The position numbers and the translations under genes were made by a program. A model generated the notes under the pieces. That model was not told the origin of the DNA, did not search any database, and worked only from the letters and a program-made list of their open reading frames with translations. A stretch of 7,099 bases of DNA from Gammaproteobacteria bacterium (lineage in GTDB: Bacteria; Pseudomonadota; Gammaproteobacteria; SZUA-229): the NCBI GenBank assembly GCA_024278435.1, contig JAJRTD010000364.1, positions 1-7,099 of the forward strand, read 5' to 3'. Shown one piece after another: positions 1 through 6,221 of the stretch (position 1 is its first letter; each line of letters opens with the position of its first letter).

Positions 1-1197
1 ACCCGTATATCCGGTTATATGTTCGAATCCGCACTGGAAGCAGGCCTGTCTGCAGCCGGCGTCGATGTTGAATTACTGGGCCCGATGCCGACCCCGGGTA
101 TTGCCTATCTGACCCGTACCCTGCGTGCTTCAGCCGGTATCGTCATCAGTGCCTCGCATAATCCGTATTACGACAACGGACTCAAGTTCTTCTCCCCTCA
201 GGGTGAAAAGCTGGATGATGATATTGAGCATGCTATTGAAGCCATGTTCGACTCGGAAATGGAAATTGTGGAGTCTTCACACCTGGGTAAGGCGCACCGT
301 GTTATTGATGCCCAGGGGCGCTATATCGAGGCATGCAAGGCATCGATCCCGATGAATCTGCGCTTCAACGGCCTGAATGTCATCCTGGACTGTTCCAATG
401 GCGCGACCTACGATATTGCGCCCAAGGTATTTGCCGAGCTGGGCGCAACCGTCAGTACCATTGGTGACCGGCCTGACGGCCTGAATATCAATCTGGGCTG
501 CGGCTCAACGCATCCGGATAAACTGATCACCCGGGTGAAAATGGAAGGTGCCGACCTGGGTATTGCTTTTGACGGCGATGGCGACCGCGTGCTGATGGTG
601 GATCATAAGGGTGAAGTCGTTGATGGCGATGAGCTGTTATATATTATTGCCCGTTCGCGTTTACAGCAGGGAACCGATATTGGCGGTGTGGTGGGTACCC
701 TGATGTCGAACCTGGGCATGGAACTGGCGATCAAGGAGCTGGGACTTGAATTTGAGCGCAGTAAGGTCGGTGACCGCTATGTGCTGGAAACACTGAATGC
801 AAACAACTGGGTCATCGGTGGCGAGTCCTCCGGGCACATTATCTGCCTGGACAGAACCACGACCGGCGATGGTATTATTTCCGCGCTACAGGTGCTGGCC
901 TACCTGGTAAAAGACAATGTTTCCCTGCATGAAGCCCGCTCCGGTATGAATAAATTCCCGCAGGTTATGGTGAATGTGCCGCTGCAGGGTAATACCGACC
1001 CGATGCAGTCTGCCTCGGTACAGAAATCCGTGGTGCAGGCCGAGGCGCGGCTCAATGGTCGTGGCCGTGTGCTGCTGCGCCCGTCAGGAACCGAGCCGCT
1101 GATCCGTGTCATGGTTGAAGGCGAAGACGAACTGCTGGTTTCGCAGCTGGCGAATGAAATTGCAGAACAGGTTGCTCAAGCCGCCCAGGCGGCGTGA
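1..1197 (+). CDS. glmM: Phosphoglucosamine mutase GlmM, 5' end cut by window edge
   Basis: GlmM interconverts glucosamine-6-phosphate and glucosamine-1-phosphate in the cytoplasm, the step that leads to UDP-GlcNAc for peptidoglycan and LPS. The frame is open from base 1 and reads [16 protein letters not shown], matching E. coli GlmM from about residue 51, so about 50 N-terminal residues are missing; the ATG at 19 is internal, not the start. Visible landmarks are the active-site loop ISASHNP, with the phosphorylated serine at bases 154-156 (equivalent to E. coli Ser102), the metal-binding loop DGDGDR (571-588), the sugar-binding motif GGESSGH (817-837) and the phosphate-binding loop [10 protein letters not shown] (1078-1107). 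The reading frame is intact to TGA with the usual C-terminus (VMVEGEDE). It ends in a short alanine/glutamine-rich tail. In many gammaproteobacteria glmM follows folP and ftsH, which would lie just left of the window. No clear terminator follows it. Confidence 0.97.
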   Translation, partial: TRISGYMFESALEAGLSAAGVDVELLGPMPTPGIAYLTRTLRASAGIVISASHNPYYDNGLKFFSPQGEKLDDDIEHAIEAMFDSEMEIVESSHLGKAHRVIDAQGRYIEACKASIPMNLRFNGLNVILDCSNGATYDIAPKVFAELGATVSTIGDRPDGLNINLGCGSTHPDKLITRVKMEGADLGIAFDGDGDRVLMVDHKGEVVDGDELLYIIARSRLQQGTDIGGVVGTLMSNLGMELAIKELGLEFERSKVGDRYVLETLNANNWVIGGESSGHIICLDRTTTGDGIISALQVLAYLVKDNVSLHEARSGMNKFPQVMVNVPLQGNTDPMQSASVQKSVVQAEARLNGRGRVLLRPSGTEPLIRVMVEGEDELLVSQLANEIAEQVAQAAQAA

Positions 1198-1335
1198 GAA
1201 AGTCGGCAGTCAGCAGTTAAAAACCTGCCCGGAGGCCTGCGCGGTTGAGCCTTTACTGTCGACGACCAACTTAATACTTCTATTCTATAATAAGCATTAT
1301 TTATCCCTCCTCTCTATAAATAACCTTTATCAACA

Positions 1336-1364
1336 TTGATTTATTGCCTGCCGGCAGGTATCCT
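1336..1364 (+). promoter_or_regulatory. Possible sigma70-type promoter for tpiA
   Basis: TTGATT (1336-1341) and TATCCT (1359-1364) are spaced by exactly 17 bp, and each matches the sigma70 consensus at 4 of 6 positions. The position, about 33 bp before the tpiA ATG, would give a short leader of roughly 25 nt. The element sits at the edge of the AT-rich tract. A second candidate is the TATAAT at 1286-1291, which has a better -10 but lacks a recognisable -35. Which of the two is used, if either, cannot be told from sequence alone. Confidence 0.35.
1347..1358. repeat. Perfect 12-bp palindrome upstream of tpiA
   Basis: CCTGCCGGCAGG is identical to its own reverse complement. It is a GC-rich island within AT-rich surroundings and lies wholly inside the 17-bp spacer of the candidate tpiA promoter. 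It could be an operator half-site pair. As RNA it would be a poor hairpin, since a perfect palindrome has no loop, and no T-run follows, so a terminator is unlikely. No known regulator site is recognised with confidence. Confidence 0.5.
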
Positions 1365-1396
1365 TCATTTCCTTTAAAAACATAGCGGAGAATGTA

Positions 1397-2149
1397 ATGC
1401 GTCAGGTGATGGTAGCTGGCAACTGGAAAATGAATGGTTCCAGTGAATCGGTCAAAGAATTGATGGCAGGTATCAAAGAAGGTATGGCTTCAGTAAGCAA
1501 AGCTGAGGTGGTTGTATGCCCGCCAGCCGTTTATATTCCCCGTGTTTCCGGCGCCGCTGCCGATACAGCCATCAAGGTCGGATCGCAGAATATCTGTGAC
1601 CAGGACAAGGGTGCATTCACCGGTGAAATCTCCGGCGAAATGTTGAAAGATGTCGGCTGTGAATACGCCATTGTCGGTCACTCTGAGCGTCGCGCCCTGT
1701 ATGGCGAGTCTGATGAGCTGGTGGCCAAACGTTTTGCCGCCGCACGCCGCAATGGTATCAAGCCGATATTCTGCATTGGTGAAACCCTGGAAGAACGTGA
1801 GTCCGGTGTAACCAATGATGTCTGCGCACGCCAGATTGATGCGGTTATTGCGCTTGAAGGTGTTGAGGCGCTGGCCGATGGCGTTATCGCCTATGAGCCG
1901 GTATGGGCGATTGGTACCGGTAAAACCGCGTCACCTGAGCAGGCACAGGAAGTTCACGCCTTTATTCGTGGTAAAATCGCGGCATTGAATGCCGATGTTG
2001 CTGAAGGCCTGCAGATTCTTTACGGTGGCAGCATGAATCCGGGCAATGCGAAGGAGCTGATTGGTCAGCCGGATATTGACGGTGGTTTGATTGGCGGCGC
2101 TTCCTTGAAAGCAGAGGATTTTCTGGCGATCTGTCAGGCAGCTGAGTGA
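1397..2149 (+). CDS. tpiA: Triose-phosphate isomerase
   Basis: TpiA interconverts dihydroxyacetone phosphate and glyceraldehyde-3-phosphate in the cytoplasm (glycolysis, gluconeogenesis, Calvin cycle where present). The 250-residue protein is full length for the family (E. coli 255) and forms a single TIM barrel. The N-terminal motif GNWKMNG supplies Asn9 and the electrophilic Lys11. The catalytic His95 is in AIVGHSERR, and the catalytic base Glu167 is in AYEPVWAIGTGKTA, which also contains the mobile phosphate-gripping loop 6 (about 168-178). The phosphate-binding glycines follow in LYGGSMNPGN (208-217) and GGLIGGASL (229-237). The ATG is supported by GGAG at 1387-1390, 6 nt upstream, and by the family-typical N-terminus. 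It lies 33 bp upstream of secG, a neighbourhood conserved in many beta- and gammaproteobacteria, where tpiA and secG are probably cotranscribed. Confidence 0.98.
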   Translation: MRQVMVAGNWKMNGSSESVKELMAGIKEGMASVSKAEVVVCPPAVYIPRVSGAAADTAIKVGSQNICDQDKGAFTGEISGEMLKDVGCEYAIVGHSERRALYGESDELVAKRFAAARRNGIKPIFCIGETLEERESGVTNDVCARQIDAVIALEGVEALADGVIAYEPVWAIGTGKTASPEQAQEVHAFIRGKIAALNADVAEGLQILYGGSMNPGNAKELIGQPDIDGGLIGGASLKAEDFLAICQAAE

Positions 2150-2182
2150 TTTTGCTGAAATAATTTTATTGGGCAGTTTTTT

Positions 2183-2587
2183 GTGGATATTATACTTCTA
2201 GTTTTACACGTCTTTTTGTCACTGGGCATTATTACCCTGGTTTTATTGCAGAAAGGTGCCGGCGCTTCAGCCGGTGCATCTTTTGGCGGCGGTGCGGGTA
2301 GCGTGTTCGGGGCGACCGGTTCAGCCAATTTTTTAAGTAAAACAACGGCTGTTTTTGCGACGGCTTTTTTTATAAACAGTATGGTGCTGGCCTATATGGC
2401 GGCGCACCGCGAAGTGCAGACCGGTAGCGTGCTCGATCAGCTGTCTGCACCGGCAATCGAAGCGCCCGGGGAAGAAATACCTGCACCTGAGTTAAGTGTT
2501 CCGCAGGCTGATGGTATAGAATCAGATGCTGCAACACAGGAAGCTGCACCGGCTGAAGAAGATGTGCCGCCACCGGCAACTGAATAG
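2183..2587 (+). CDS. secG: Sec translocon subunit SecG (GTG start)
   Basis: SecG is the small non-essential subunit of the SecYEG channel in the inner membrane and assists SecA-driven protein export. The 134-residue product has two predicted membrane helices (about residues 3-22 and 53-73). The family's cytoplasmic signature lies between them: LLQKGAGASAGASFGGGAG followed by SVFGATGSANFLSKTT. The start is GTG at 2183. An in-frame TGA at 2156-2158 lies upstream, and no ATG, GTG or TTG lies between it and 2183, so the start is well fixed. The ribosome-binding site is poor (only GGGCAG, 2171-2176, before a T6 run). From about residue 88 the protein continues into a 47-residue tail rich in Ala, Pro and Glu with no recognisable domain; this makes it longer than E. 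coli SecG (110 residues). Such tails are common and variable in this family. Confidence 0.95.
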   Translation: MDIILLVLHVFLSLGIITLVLLQKGAGASAGASFGGGAGSVFGATGSANFLSKTTAVFATAFFINSMVLAYMAAHREVQTGSVLDQLSAPAIEAPGEEIPAPELSVPQADGIESDAATQEAAPAEEDVPPPATE

Positions 2588-2617
2588 AGCAGGTAAATAG
2601 TCAGATACACAGTTATC

Positions 2618-2702
2618 GCCGATGTGGTGGAATTGGTAGACACGCTATCTTGAGGGGGTAGTGGCGAAAGCTGTGCCGGTTCGACTCCGGCCATCGGCAC
2701 CA
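2618..2702 (+). tRNA. tRNA-Leu, anticodon GAG, CCA encoded
   Basis: The 85-nt gene folds into a complete class II tRNA. The acceptor stem is GCCGATG (2618-2624) with CATCGGC (2692-2698), a perfect 7 bp, followed by discriminator A and an encoded CCA (2700-2702). The D stem is GTG/CAC (2627-2629, 2641-2643) with GG at 2635-2636. The anticodon stem is CTATC/GGTAG (2645-2649, 2657-2661) around loop TTGAGGG, giving anticodon GAG at 2652-2654, which reads CUC and CUU. The long variable arm (2662-2674) closes on a GAAA tetraloop. The T arm is GCCGG-TTCGACT-CCGGC (2675-2691). Discriminator A and the long variable arm fit leucine. E. coli also carries its tRNA-Leu(GAG), leuU, next to secG. No separate promoter is evident in the 30 bp after secG (2588-2617), so cotranscription with secG and release by processing is likely. 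Confidence 0.97.
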
Positions 2703-2761
2703 AATATTGAAAAACCGGCAGGACGCCAGAAGAACAATAAAGAGATATAGCGCGGGAAGCG

Positions 2762-2789
2762 TTGATTTTATAACCTTGAAAGTTATAGA
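2762..2789 (+). promoter_or_regulatory. Possible sigma70-type promoter for the nuo operon
   Basis: TTGATT (2762-2767) and TATAGA (2784-2789) are separated by 16 bp, each matching 4 of 6 consensus positions. Transcription would begin near 2796, about 30 nt before the nuoA start codon. It lies in the AT-rich gap between the tRNA and nuoA, the natural place for a nuo promoter. No intrinsic terminator is visible between the tRNA and this point, so read-through from secG/tRNA is also possible. The match is modest. Confidence 0.3.
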
Positions 2790-2817
2790 TCCCAAAAAAA
2801 ATATAACCCAGAAGGGT
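2769..2817 (+). promoter_or_regulatory. Overlapping inverted repeats in the nuoA leader
   Basis: TATAAC (2769-2774) and GTTATA (2782-2787) form an inverted repeat with a 7-nt loop. A second TATAAC at 2802-2807 can pair with the same GTTATA, so the two hairpins exclude each other. Next to it, ACCC-AGAA-GGGT (2806-2817) can form a small hairpin that contains the GGG of the likely nuoA Shine-Dalgarno sequence GAAGGG (2811-2816). The stems are short and mostly A-U, so stability is doubtful. If transcription starts near 2796, the first two arms would not be in the message. Confidence 0.3.
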
Positions 2818-2824
2818 CGAGAAT

Positions 2825-3184
2825 ATGCTCGAAAATTACTTGCCAGTCCTGATATTCCTCATCATTGGTTTGATGGTCGGCGTTGGTGCTATGTTTGTTG
2901 GTGGTTTCGTGCTGGCGCCTTCGAAACCGGACGCTGCAAAAAACTCACCGTTTGAATGTGGTTTTGAAGCTTTCGAGGATGCGCGTATAAAGTTCGACGT
3001 GCGTTATTACCTGGTGGCCATCCTGTTCATCATCTTCGACCTTGAAATTGCCTTCCTTTTCCCCTGGGCCATCGTGCTCGATAAAATCGGCCTGTTCGGT
3101 ATTCTGGCCATGGGTGTTTTTCTCGGTATTCTGGTGATCGGTTTCATCTATGAGTGGAAAAAAGGAGCGCTGGAATGGGAATAG
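2825..3184 (+). CDS. nuoA: NADH-quinone oxidoreductase subunit A
   Basis: NuoA (ND3 homologue) is a small inner-membrane subunit of respiratory complex I that sits at the junction of the membrane arm and the quinone-binding module. The 119-residue product has three membrane helices (about residues 7-29, 61-83 and 88-109). The conserved loop after helix 1 contains SPFECGF (41-47), whose Cys45 corresponds to the loop cysteine of mitochondrial ND3. Helix 2 carries the family motif [16 protein letters not shown] with acidic residues Asp72 and Glu74. It lacks the N-terminal extension of E. coli NuoA (147 residues) and has the common short form. The start ATG is preceded by GAAGGG (2811-2816) at 8 nt. 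Its last 10 bp overlap nuoB. It is the first gene of the nuo cluster. Confidence 0.97.
   Translation: MLENYLPVLIFLIIGLMVGVGAMFVGGFVLAPSKPDAAKNSPFECGFEAFEDARIKFDVRYYLVAILFIIFDLEIAFLFPWAIVLDKIGLFGILAMGVFLGILVIGFIYEWKKGALEWE
3162..3167 (+). promoter_or_regulatory. Strong ribosome-binding site that fixes the nuoB start
   Basis: AAGGAG inside the 3' end of nuoA lies 7 nt before the ATG at 3175. It decides in favour of this ATG over an in-frame GTG at 3154, which would add seven residues not expected in NuoB and would place this sequence inside the coding region. Confidence 0.85.
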
Positions 3185-3684
3185 AAGGTGTTCTGGAAAA
3201 GGGTTTTGTCACTACCTCTGCTGACAAGCTGATTAACTGGGCCCGCACCGGTTCCATGTGGCCGGTGACCTTTGGTCTGGCCTGCTGCGCGGTAGAGATG
3301 ATGCAGGCCGGGGCTTCCCGCTATGACCTTGACCGTTTCGGTATCCTGTTCCGCCCCAGTCCCCGCCAGTCTGACGTTTTGATCGTGGCCGGTACTCTGA
3401 CGAATAAAATGGCGCCGGCATTTCGCAAGGTCTACGACCAGATGGCCGAGCCGCGCTGGGTTATTTCCATGGGCTCCTGTGCCAACGGCGGCGGCTATTA
3501 CCATTATTCCTATTCTGTGGTGCGCGGCTGTGACCGCATTGTGCCGGTTGATATTTACGTGCCCGGCTGTCCGCCAACGGCAGAAGCCCTGTTGTACGGC
3601 ATTATCCAGCTGCAGAACAAGATCCGTCGCACCAGTACAATTGCCCGTCAGCCGGTTGAAGAGCCGGCGGATGCCAGTGTATAG
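3175..3684 (+). CDS. nuoB: NADH-quinone oxidoreductase subunit B (cluster N2)
   Basis: NuoB (PSST homologue) carries iron-sulfur cluster N2, the last electron carrier of complex I, which passes electrons to quinone at the NuoB/NuoD interface on the cytoplasmic side of the membrane. The 169-residue protein shows the N2 ligands: tandem cysteines Cys37-Cys38 in [10 protein letters not shown], Cys102 in [16 protein letters not shown], and Cys132 in [12 protein letters not shown]. Cys119 in [11 protein letters not shown] is the additional cysteine common in the family. The motif [20 protein letters not shown] (55-74) is also typical. The ATG start is backed by a strong Shine-Dalgarno sequence. The gene overlaps the end of nuoA by 10 bp and is separated from nuoC by 12 bp, consistent with coupled translation. 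The C-terminal 15 or so residues are variable. Nothing is missing. Confidence 0.98.
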   Translation: MGIEGVLEKGFVTTSADKLINWARTGSMWPVTFGLACCAVEMMQAGASRYDLDRFGILFRPSPRQSDVLIVAGTLTNKMAPAFRKVYDQMAEPRWVISMGSCANGGGYYHYSYSVVRGCDRIVPVDIYVPGCPPTAEALLYGIIQLQNKIRRTSTIARQPVEEPADASV

Positions 3685-3696
3685 GGTGGGGCGGTT

Positions 3697-4443
3697 ATGA
3701 ATATTCAACAATTATCCCAGGCGCTGGCCACCCGCTTTGCATCGCAATTGCGCTCGAACGTCGTTGCCCACGGTGAAGTGACCATTGAGGTTGCAGCCAG
3801 TGACGTTGTTTCGGTATGTGCCGCTTTGCGTGATGATGAGGAACTGAAATTTGAACAGTTAATCGACCTCTGCGGCGTTGATTATTCCGAATATGGCTGC
3901 GTCGAATGGGAAACCGGGGAAACCTCGTCCACCGGATTCAGCCGTGCCGTTGAGCCGGATACCGGTGCCCGTCTGCGATTCGGTGAAGCGCCGCAGTGTG
4001 TCAATACCAGCCGGCCACGTTTCGCCAGCGTGTATCACCTGATGTCAGTGACCCATAATCACCGGCTGCGTGTCCGTGCCTATTGCGAGAACGATGAAGT
4101 GCCGGTCATGCCGACCGTGATTGATGTCTGGCCGGTGGCCAACTGGTTTGAGCGTGAGGCGTTTGACCTTTTCGGTATTCTCTATGATGGCCACCCGGAT
4201 TTGCGCCGCATTATGACCGATTACGGTTTTGTCGGGCATCCGTTCAGAAAAGACTTCCCGCTGATTGGTCATGTTGAAATGATATACGATGAAGAGGAAA
4301 AGCGCGTGGTCTATCAGCCGGTCAGTATCGAGCCGCGGGTACTGGTACCGCGGGTAGTTCGTGAAGACGCGCGTTTTGATGACCTGGCGGACGCAACCAG
4401 CGCAGCTTCAGCCGCCGCCGCAGTGGAGAACAGCGATGCCTGA
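3697..4443 (+). CDS. nuoC: NADH-quinone oxidoreductase subunit C, with insertion and Ala-rich tail
   Basis: NuoC (30 kDa subunit homologue) is a structural protein of the connecting module of complex I and packs against NuoD. The 248-residue product has the family core: an N-terminal domain (1-66) with [14 protein letters not shown], then [14 protein letters not shown] (108-121), then the signature [11 protein letters not shown] (151-161) followed by [20 protein letters not shown] (165-184) and KDFPLIG. It is longer than many NuoC proteins of about 200 residues. About 37 residues (roughly 70-106) are inserted between the first two core blocks, containing [13 protein letters not shown]. After the core, [17 protein letters not shown] leads to a tail (about 229-248) dominated by Ala and Ser. 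I recall a similar insertion in gammaproteobacterial NuoC such as that of Xanthomonas, so it is probably lineage-typical. ATG 3697 is preceded by a G-rich stretch (3684-3691). The end overlaps nuoD by 8 bp. It is not fused to nuoD as in E. coli. Confidence 0.96.
   Translation: MNIQQLSQALATRFASQLRSNVVAHGEVTIEVAASDVVSVCAALRDDEELKFEQLIDLCGVDYSEYGCVEWETGETSSTGFSRAVEPDTGARLRFGEAPQCVNTSRPRFASVYHLMSVTHNHRLRVRAYCENDEVPVMPTVIDVWPVANWFEREAFDLFGILYDGHPDLRRIMTDYGFVGHPFRKDFPLIGHVEMIYDEEEKRVVYQPVSIEPRVLVPRVVREDARFDDLADATSAASAAAAVENSDA
4425..4428 (+). promoter_or_regulatory. Ribosome-binding site that fixes the nuoD start
   Basis: GGAG near the end of nuoC lies 7 nt before the ATG at 4436. The frame is open further upstream to a possible ATG at 4361, but translation from there would add 25 residues (rich in Gln, Pro and Arg) that are out-of-frame nuoC sequence and unlike NuoD. 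The 4436 start gives the standard N-terminus [16 protein letters not shown]. Confidence 0.85.
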
Positions 4444-5689
4444 AATTCGTAATTTCACCTTAAATTTCGGGCCGCAACATCCTGCTGCGCATGGCGTGCT
4501 GCGCCTGGTGCTGGAAATGGATGGTGAGGTCATTGAGCGCGCAGACCCGCATGTCGGCCTGCTGCATCGTGCCACCGAAAAACTGGCCGAATCAAAACCC
4601 TATAACCAGAGCATCGGTTACATGGATCGCCTGGACTATGTTTCCATGATGTGCAACGAGCACGGTTACGTACTGGCCATGGAGAAACTGCTGGGTATCG
4701 AGGCACCCGAGCGTGCCCAGTATATCCGGGTGATGTTCGATGAAGTGACCCGCATTCTCAATCACCTGCTGTGGATCGGTGCCCATGCGCTGGACGTGGG
4801 TGCCATGACCATGTTCCTCTATGCTTTCCGTGAACGTGAAGATTTAATGGACTGCTACGAAGCGGTCTCCGGTGCGCGTTTGCACGCAACCTATTACCGC
4901 CCCGGCGGAGTTGCCCGTGACCTGCCTGACAGCATGCCGCATTACCAGAAGTCCAAATGGCACAGTCAGCGTGAAGTCAATAAATTAAATGAAAACCGCC
5001 AGGGTTCGCTGCTGGACTTCCTTGAGGATTTCACCAGCCGCTTCCCCGGCTACGTCGATGAATATGAAACCCTGCTGACCGATAACCGTATCTGGAAACA
5101 GCGTACCGTGGATATCGGCATTGTTTCGCCCGAGCGAGCCAAGGCACTGGGTTTCACCGGGCCGATGATCCGGGGTTCCGGCATTGCCTGGGACCTGCGC
5201 AAGAAACAGCCCTACGAAGTTTATGACCGTATGGACTTTGATATTCCCATCGGCACCAACGGCGACTGCTACGACCGTTACCTGGTGCGCATGGAGGAAA
5301 TGCGCCAGTCCAACCGCATTATCAAGCAGTGTATCGACTGGCTGCGTAAAAATGATGGCCCGATACTGCTGGAAAACCACAAGATTACGCCACCGAAACG
5401 TGAAGAAATGAAGTCCGATATGGAGTCACTGATTCACCACTTTAAACTGTTTACCGAAGGTTTCTGCCTGCCGGAAGGCGAGGCCTATGCCGGCATCGAG
5501 CACCCCAAGGGGGAGTTCGGTGTGTACCTGATTTCCGACGGCGCCAACAAGCCCTACCGGATGAAAATCCGTCCGCCCGGCTTTGTGCACATTTCCGCCC
5601 TTGATGAAATGGTGCGCGGCCATATGCTGGCCGACGTGGTTGCCGTTATCGGTACCCAGGACCTGGTATTTGGTGAGGTCGACCGCTAA
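4436..5689 (+). CDS. nuoD: NADH-quinone oxidoreductase subunit D (quinone site)
   Basis: NuoD (49 kDa subunit homologue, related to the large subunit of NiFe hydrogenases) forms most of the quinone-binding pocket of complex I next to cluster N2 of NuoB. The 417-residue protein has the common full length. GPQHPAAHG near the N-terminus contains His19, which aligns with quinone-binding His38 of Thermus Nqo4, and RLDYVSMM contains Tyr68, which aligns with Tyr87 of Nqo4. Further family blocks are [12 protein letters not shown] (39-50), [13 protein letters not shown] (127-139), [12 protein letters not shown] (153-164), [15 protein letters not shown] (242-256), [16 protein letters not shown] (277-292) and the C-terminal block ending in FGEVDR. 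The start is set by GGAG at 4425. The gene overlaps nuoC by 8 bp and shares the last A of its TAA with the ATG of nuoE. No anomalies are seen. Confidence 0.98.
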   Translation: MPEIRNFTLNFGPQHPAAHGVLRLVLEMDGEVIERADPHVGLLHRATEKLAESKPYNQSIGYMDRLDYVSMMCNEHGYVLAMEKLLGIEAPERAQYIRVMFDEVTRILNHLLWIGAHALDVGAMTMFLYAFREREDLMDCYEAVSGARLHATYYRPGGVARDLPDSMPHYQKSKWHSQREVNKLNENRQGSLLDFLEDFTSRFPGYVDEYETLLTDNRIWKQRTVDIGIVSPERAKALGFTGPMIRGSGIAWDLRKKQPYEVYDRMDFDIPIGTNGDCYDRYLVRMEEMRQSNRIIKQCIDWLRKNDGPILLENHKITPPKREEMKSDMESLIHHFKLFTEGFCLPEGEAYAGIEHPKGEFGVYLISDGANKPYRMKIRPPGFVHISALDEMVRGHMLADVVAVIGTQDLVFGEVDR

Positions 5690-6213
5690 TGACAACAGCA
5701 ACCGTGAACATGGCAACTGCAAAAGACGAAAAAATTCAGCTATCCGATCATGCGCGTGAGGCCATCGATGAACTGCTGACGCATTACCCTGCCGAGCAGA
5801 AAAAATCAGCGCTGCTGGGCGCACTGAATATTGTGCAGCACGAAAACAAGGGTTTCCTGACCGATGAGCTGATGGTGGCCGTGGCCGACTATCTGGGCCT
5901 GGCCAAAATCGAAGTATACGAGGTTGCCACTTTCTATTCGATGTACGAGTTAAAGCCGGTGGCGCGCAATAACGTGGCGATCTGTACCAATATCTGCTGC
6001 ATGTTAATGGGTTCGCAGAGCATTGTTGACCACGTTGAGAAAAAGCTCGGCATCAAGGTCGGTGAAAGCACCGAAGATGGCCGCATCTACCTGAAAAAAG
6101 AGGAAGAGTGTCTGGCGGCCTGTGCCGGTGGACCGATGATGCAGGTTAACCATGTCTATTACGAGAATCTTACCCCGGAAAAGGTGGATGAGATTCTGGA
6201 TAGTCTGGAGTAG
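5689..6213 (+). CDS. nuoE: NADH-quinone oxidoreductase subunit E (cluster N1a)
   Basis: NuoE (24 kDa subunit homologue) is part of the NADH dehydrogenase module with NuoF and NuoG and holds the [2Fe-2S] cluster N1a in a thioredoxin-like fold. The 174-residue protein has an N-terminal helical part (about 17-80), including [20 protein letters not shown] and [15 protein letters not shown], followed by the cluster domain. The four ligands are Cys99 and Cys104 (C-X4-C in [12 protein letters not shown]; Cys103 is an extra neighbour) and Cys141 and Cys145 in [16 protein letters not shown]. The start is the ATG that overlaps the nuoD stop (TAATG), with GAGG at 5675-5678 upstream. Internal GTG 5704 and ATG 5710 are possible alternatives that would only shorten a poorly conserved N-terminus. 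The stop is TAG, 8 bp before nuoF. Confidence 0.97.
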   Translation: MTTATVNMATAKDEKIQLSDHAREAIDELLTHYPAEQKKSALLGALNIVQHENKGFLTDELMVAVADYLGLAKIEVYEVATFYSMYELKPVARNNVAICTNICCMLMGSQSIVDHVEKKLGIKVGESTEDGRIYLKKEEECLAACAGGPMMQVNHVYYENLTPEKVDEILDSLE

Positions 6214-6221
6214 GCGGTTGT

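Larger units (their letters stand above)
1198..1396. other. glmM-tpiA intergenic region with AT-rich core
   Basis: This 199-bp gap has no credible gene; an open frame that crosses it (about 1106-1339) is a shadow of the glmM end. The first 70 bases have ordinary composition. From 1271 to 1346 only 18 of 76 bases are G or C, far below the flanking genes, which is typical of a promoter region. There is a perfect TATAAT at 1286-1291, but no good -35 element at 15-19 bp upstream of it. Short inverted repeats follow: AATAA-gca-TTATT (1289-1301), ATAAA-taacc-TTTAT (1316-1330), ATCAA-ca-TTGAT (1329-1340) and CCTGCCGGCAGG (1347-1358). I see no GC-rich hairpin followed by a T-run that would serve as an intrinsic terminator for glmM. 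Confidence 0.6.

Noticed and set aside
1180..1193. GCCGC-CCAG-GCGGC inverted repeat at the end of glmM as a terminator
   Set aside because: It lies inside the coding sequence (codons for the Ala/Gln tail), is only 5 bp long and has no T-run after it.
1222..1246. AACC...GGTT hairpin after glmM as a terminator
   Set aside because: Only four pairs plus two more after a bulge, a large loop, and no T-run downstream.
2618..2702. tRNA gene as an integration site of a genomic island
   Set aside because: No integrase, no direct repeat of the tRNA 3' end and no foreign-looking genes follow; the nuo operon begins directly downstream.
2707..2955. Open frame of 82 codons starting after the tRNA
   Set aside because: It begins at a weak TTG, runs through the leader and then reads nuoA in the wrong frame; no ribosome-binding site and no recognisable protein.
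3154..3174. GTG 3154 as an earlier nuoB start
   Set aside because: The strong Shine-Dalgarno AAGGAG at 3162-3167 lies downstream of it and points to ATG 3175, which gives a normal NuoB N-terminus.
3148..3711. Long minus-strand open frame (187 codons) opposite nuoB
   Set aside because: It mirrors the codon structure of nuoB, has a composition unlike a real protein, and no ribosome-binding site or family resemblance; the same holds for the minus-strand frames opposite nuoD, nuoE and nuoF.
4361..4435. ATG 4361 as an earlier nuoD start
   Set aside because: The added 25 residues are out-of-frame nuoC sequence; ATG 4436 has GGAG at proper spacing and a standard NuoD N-terminus.
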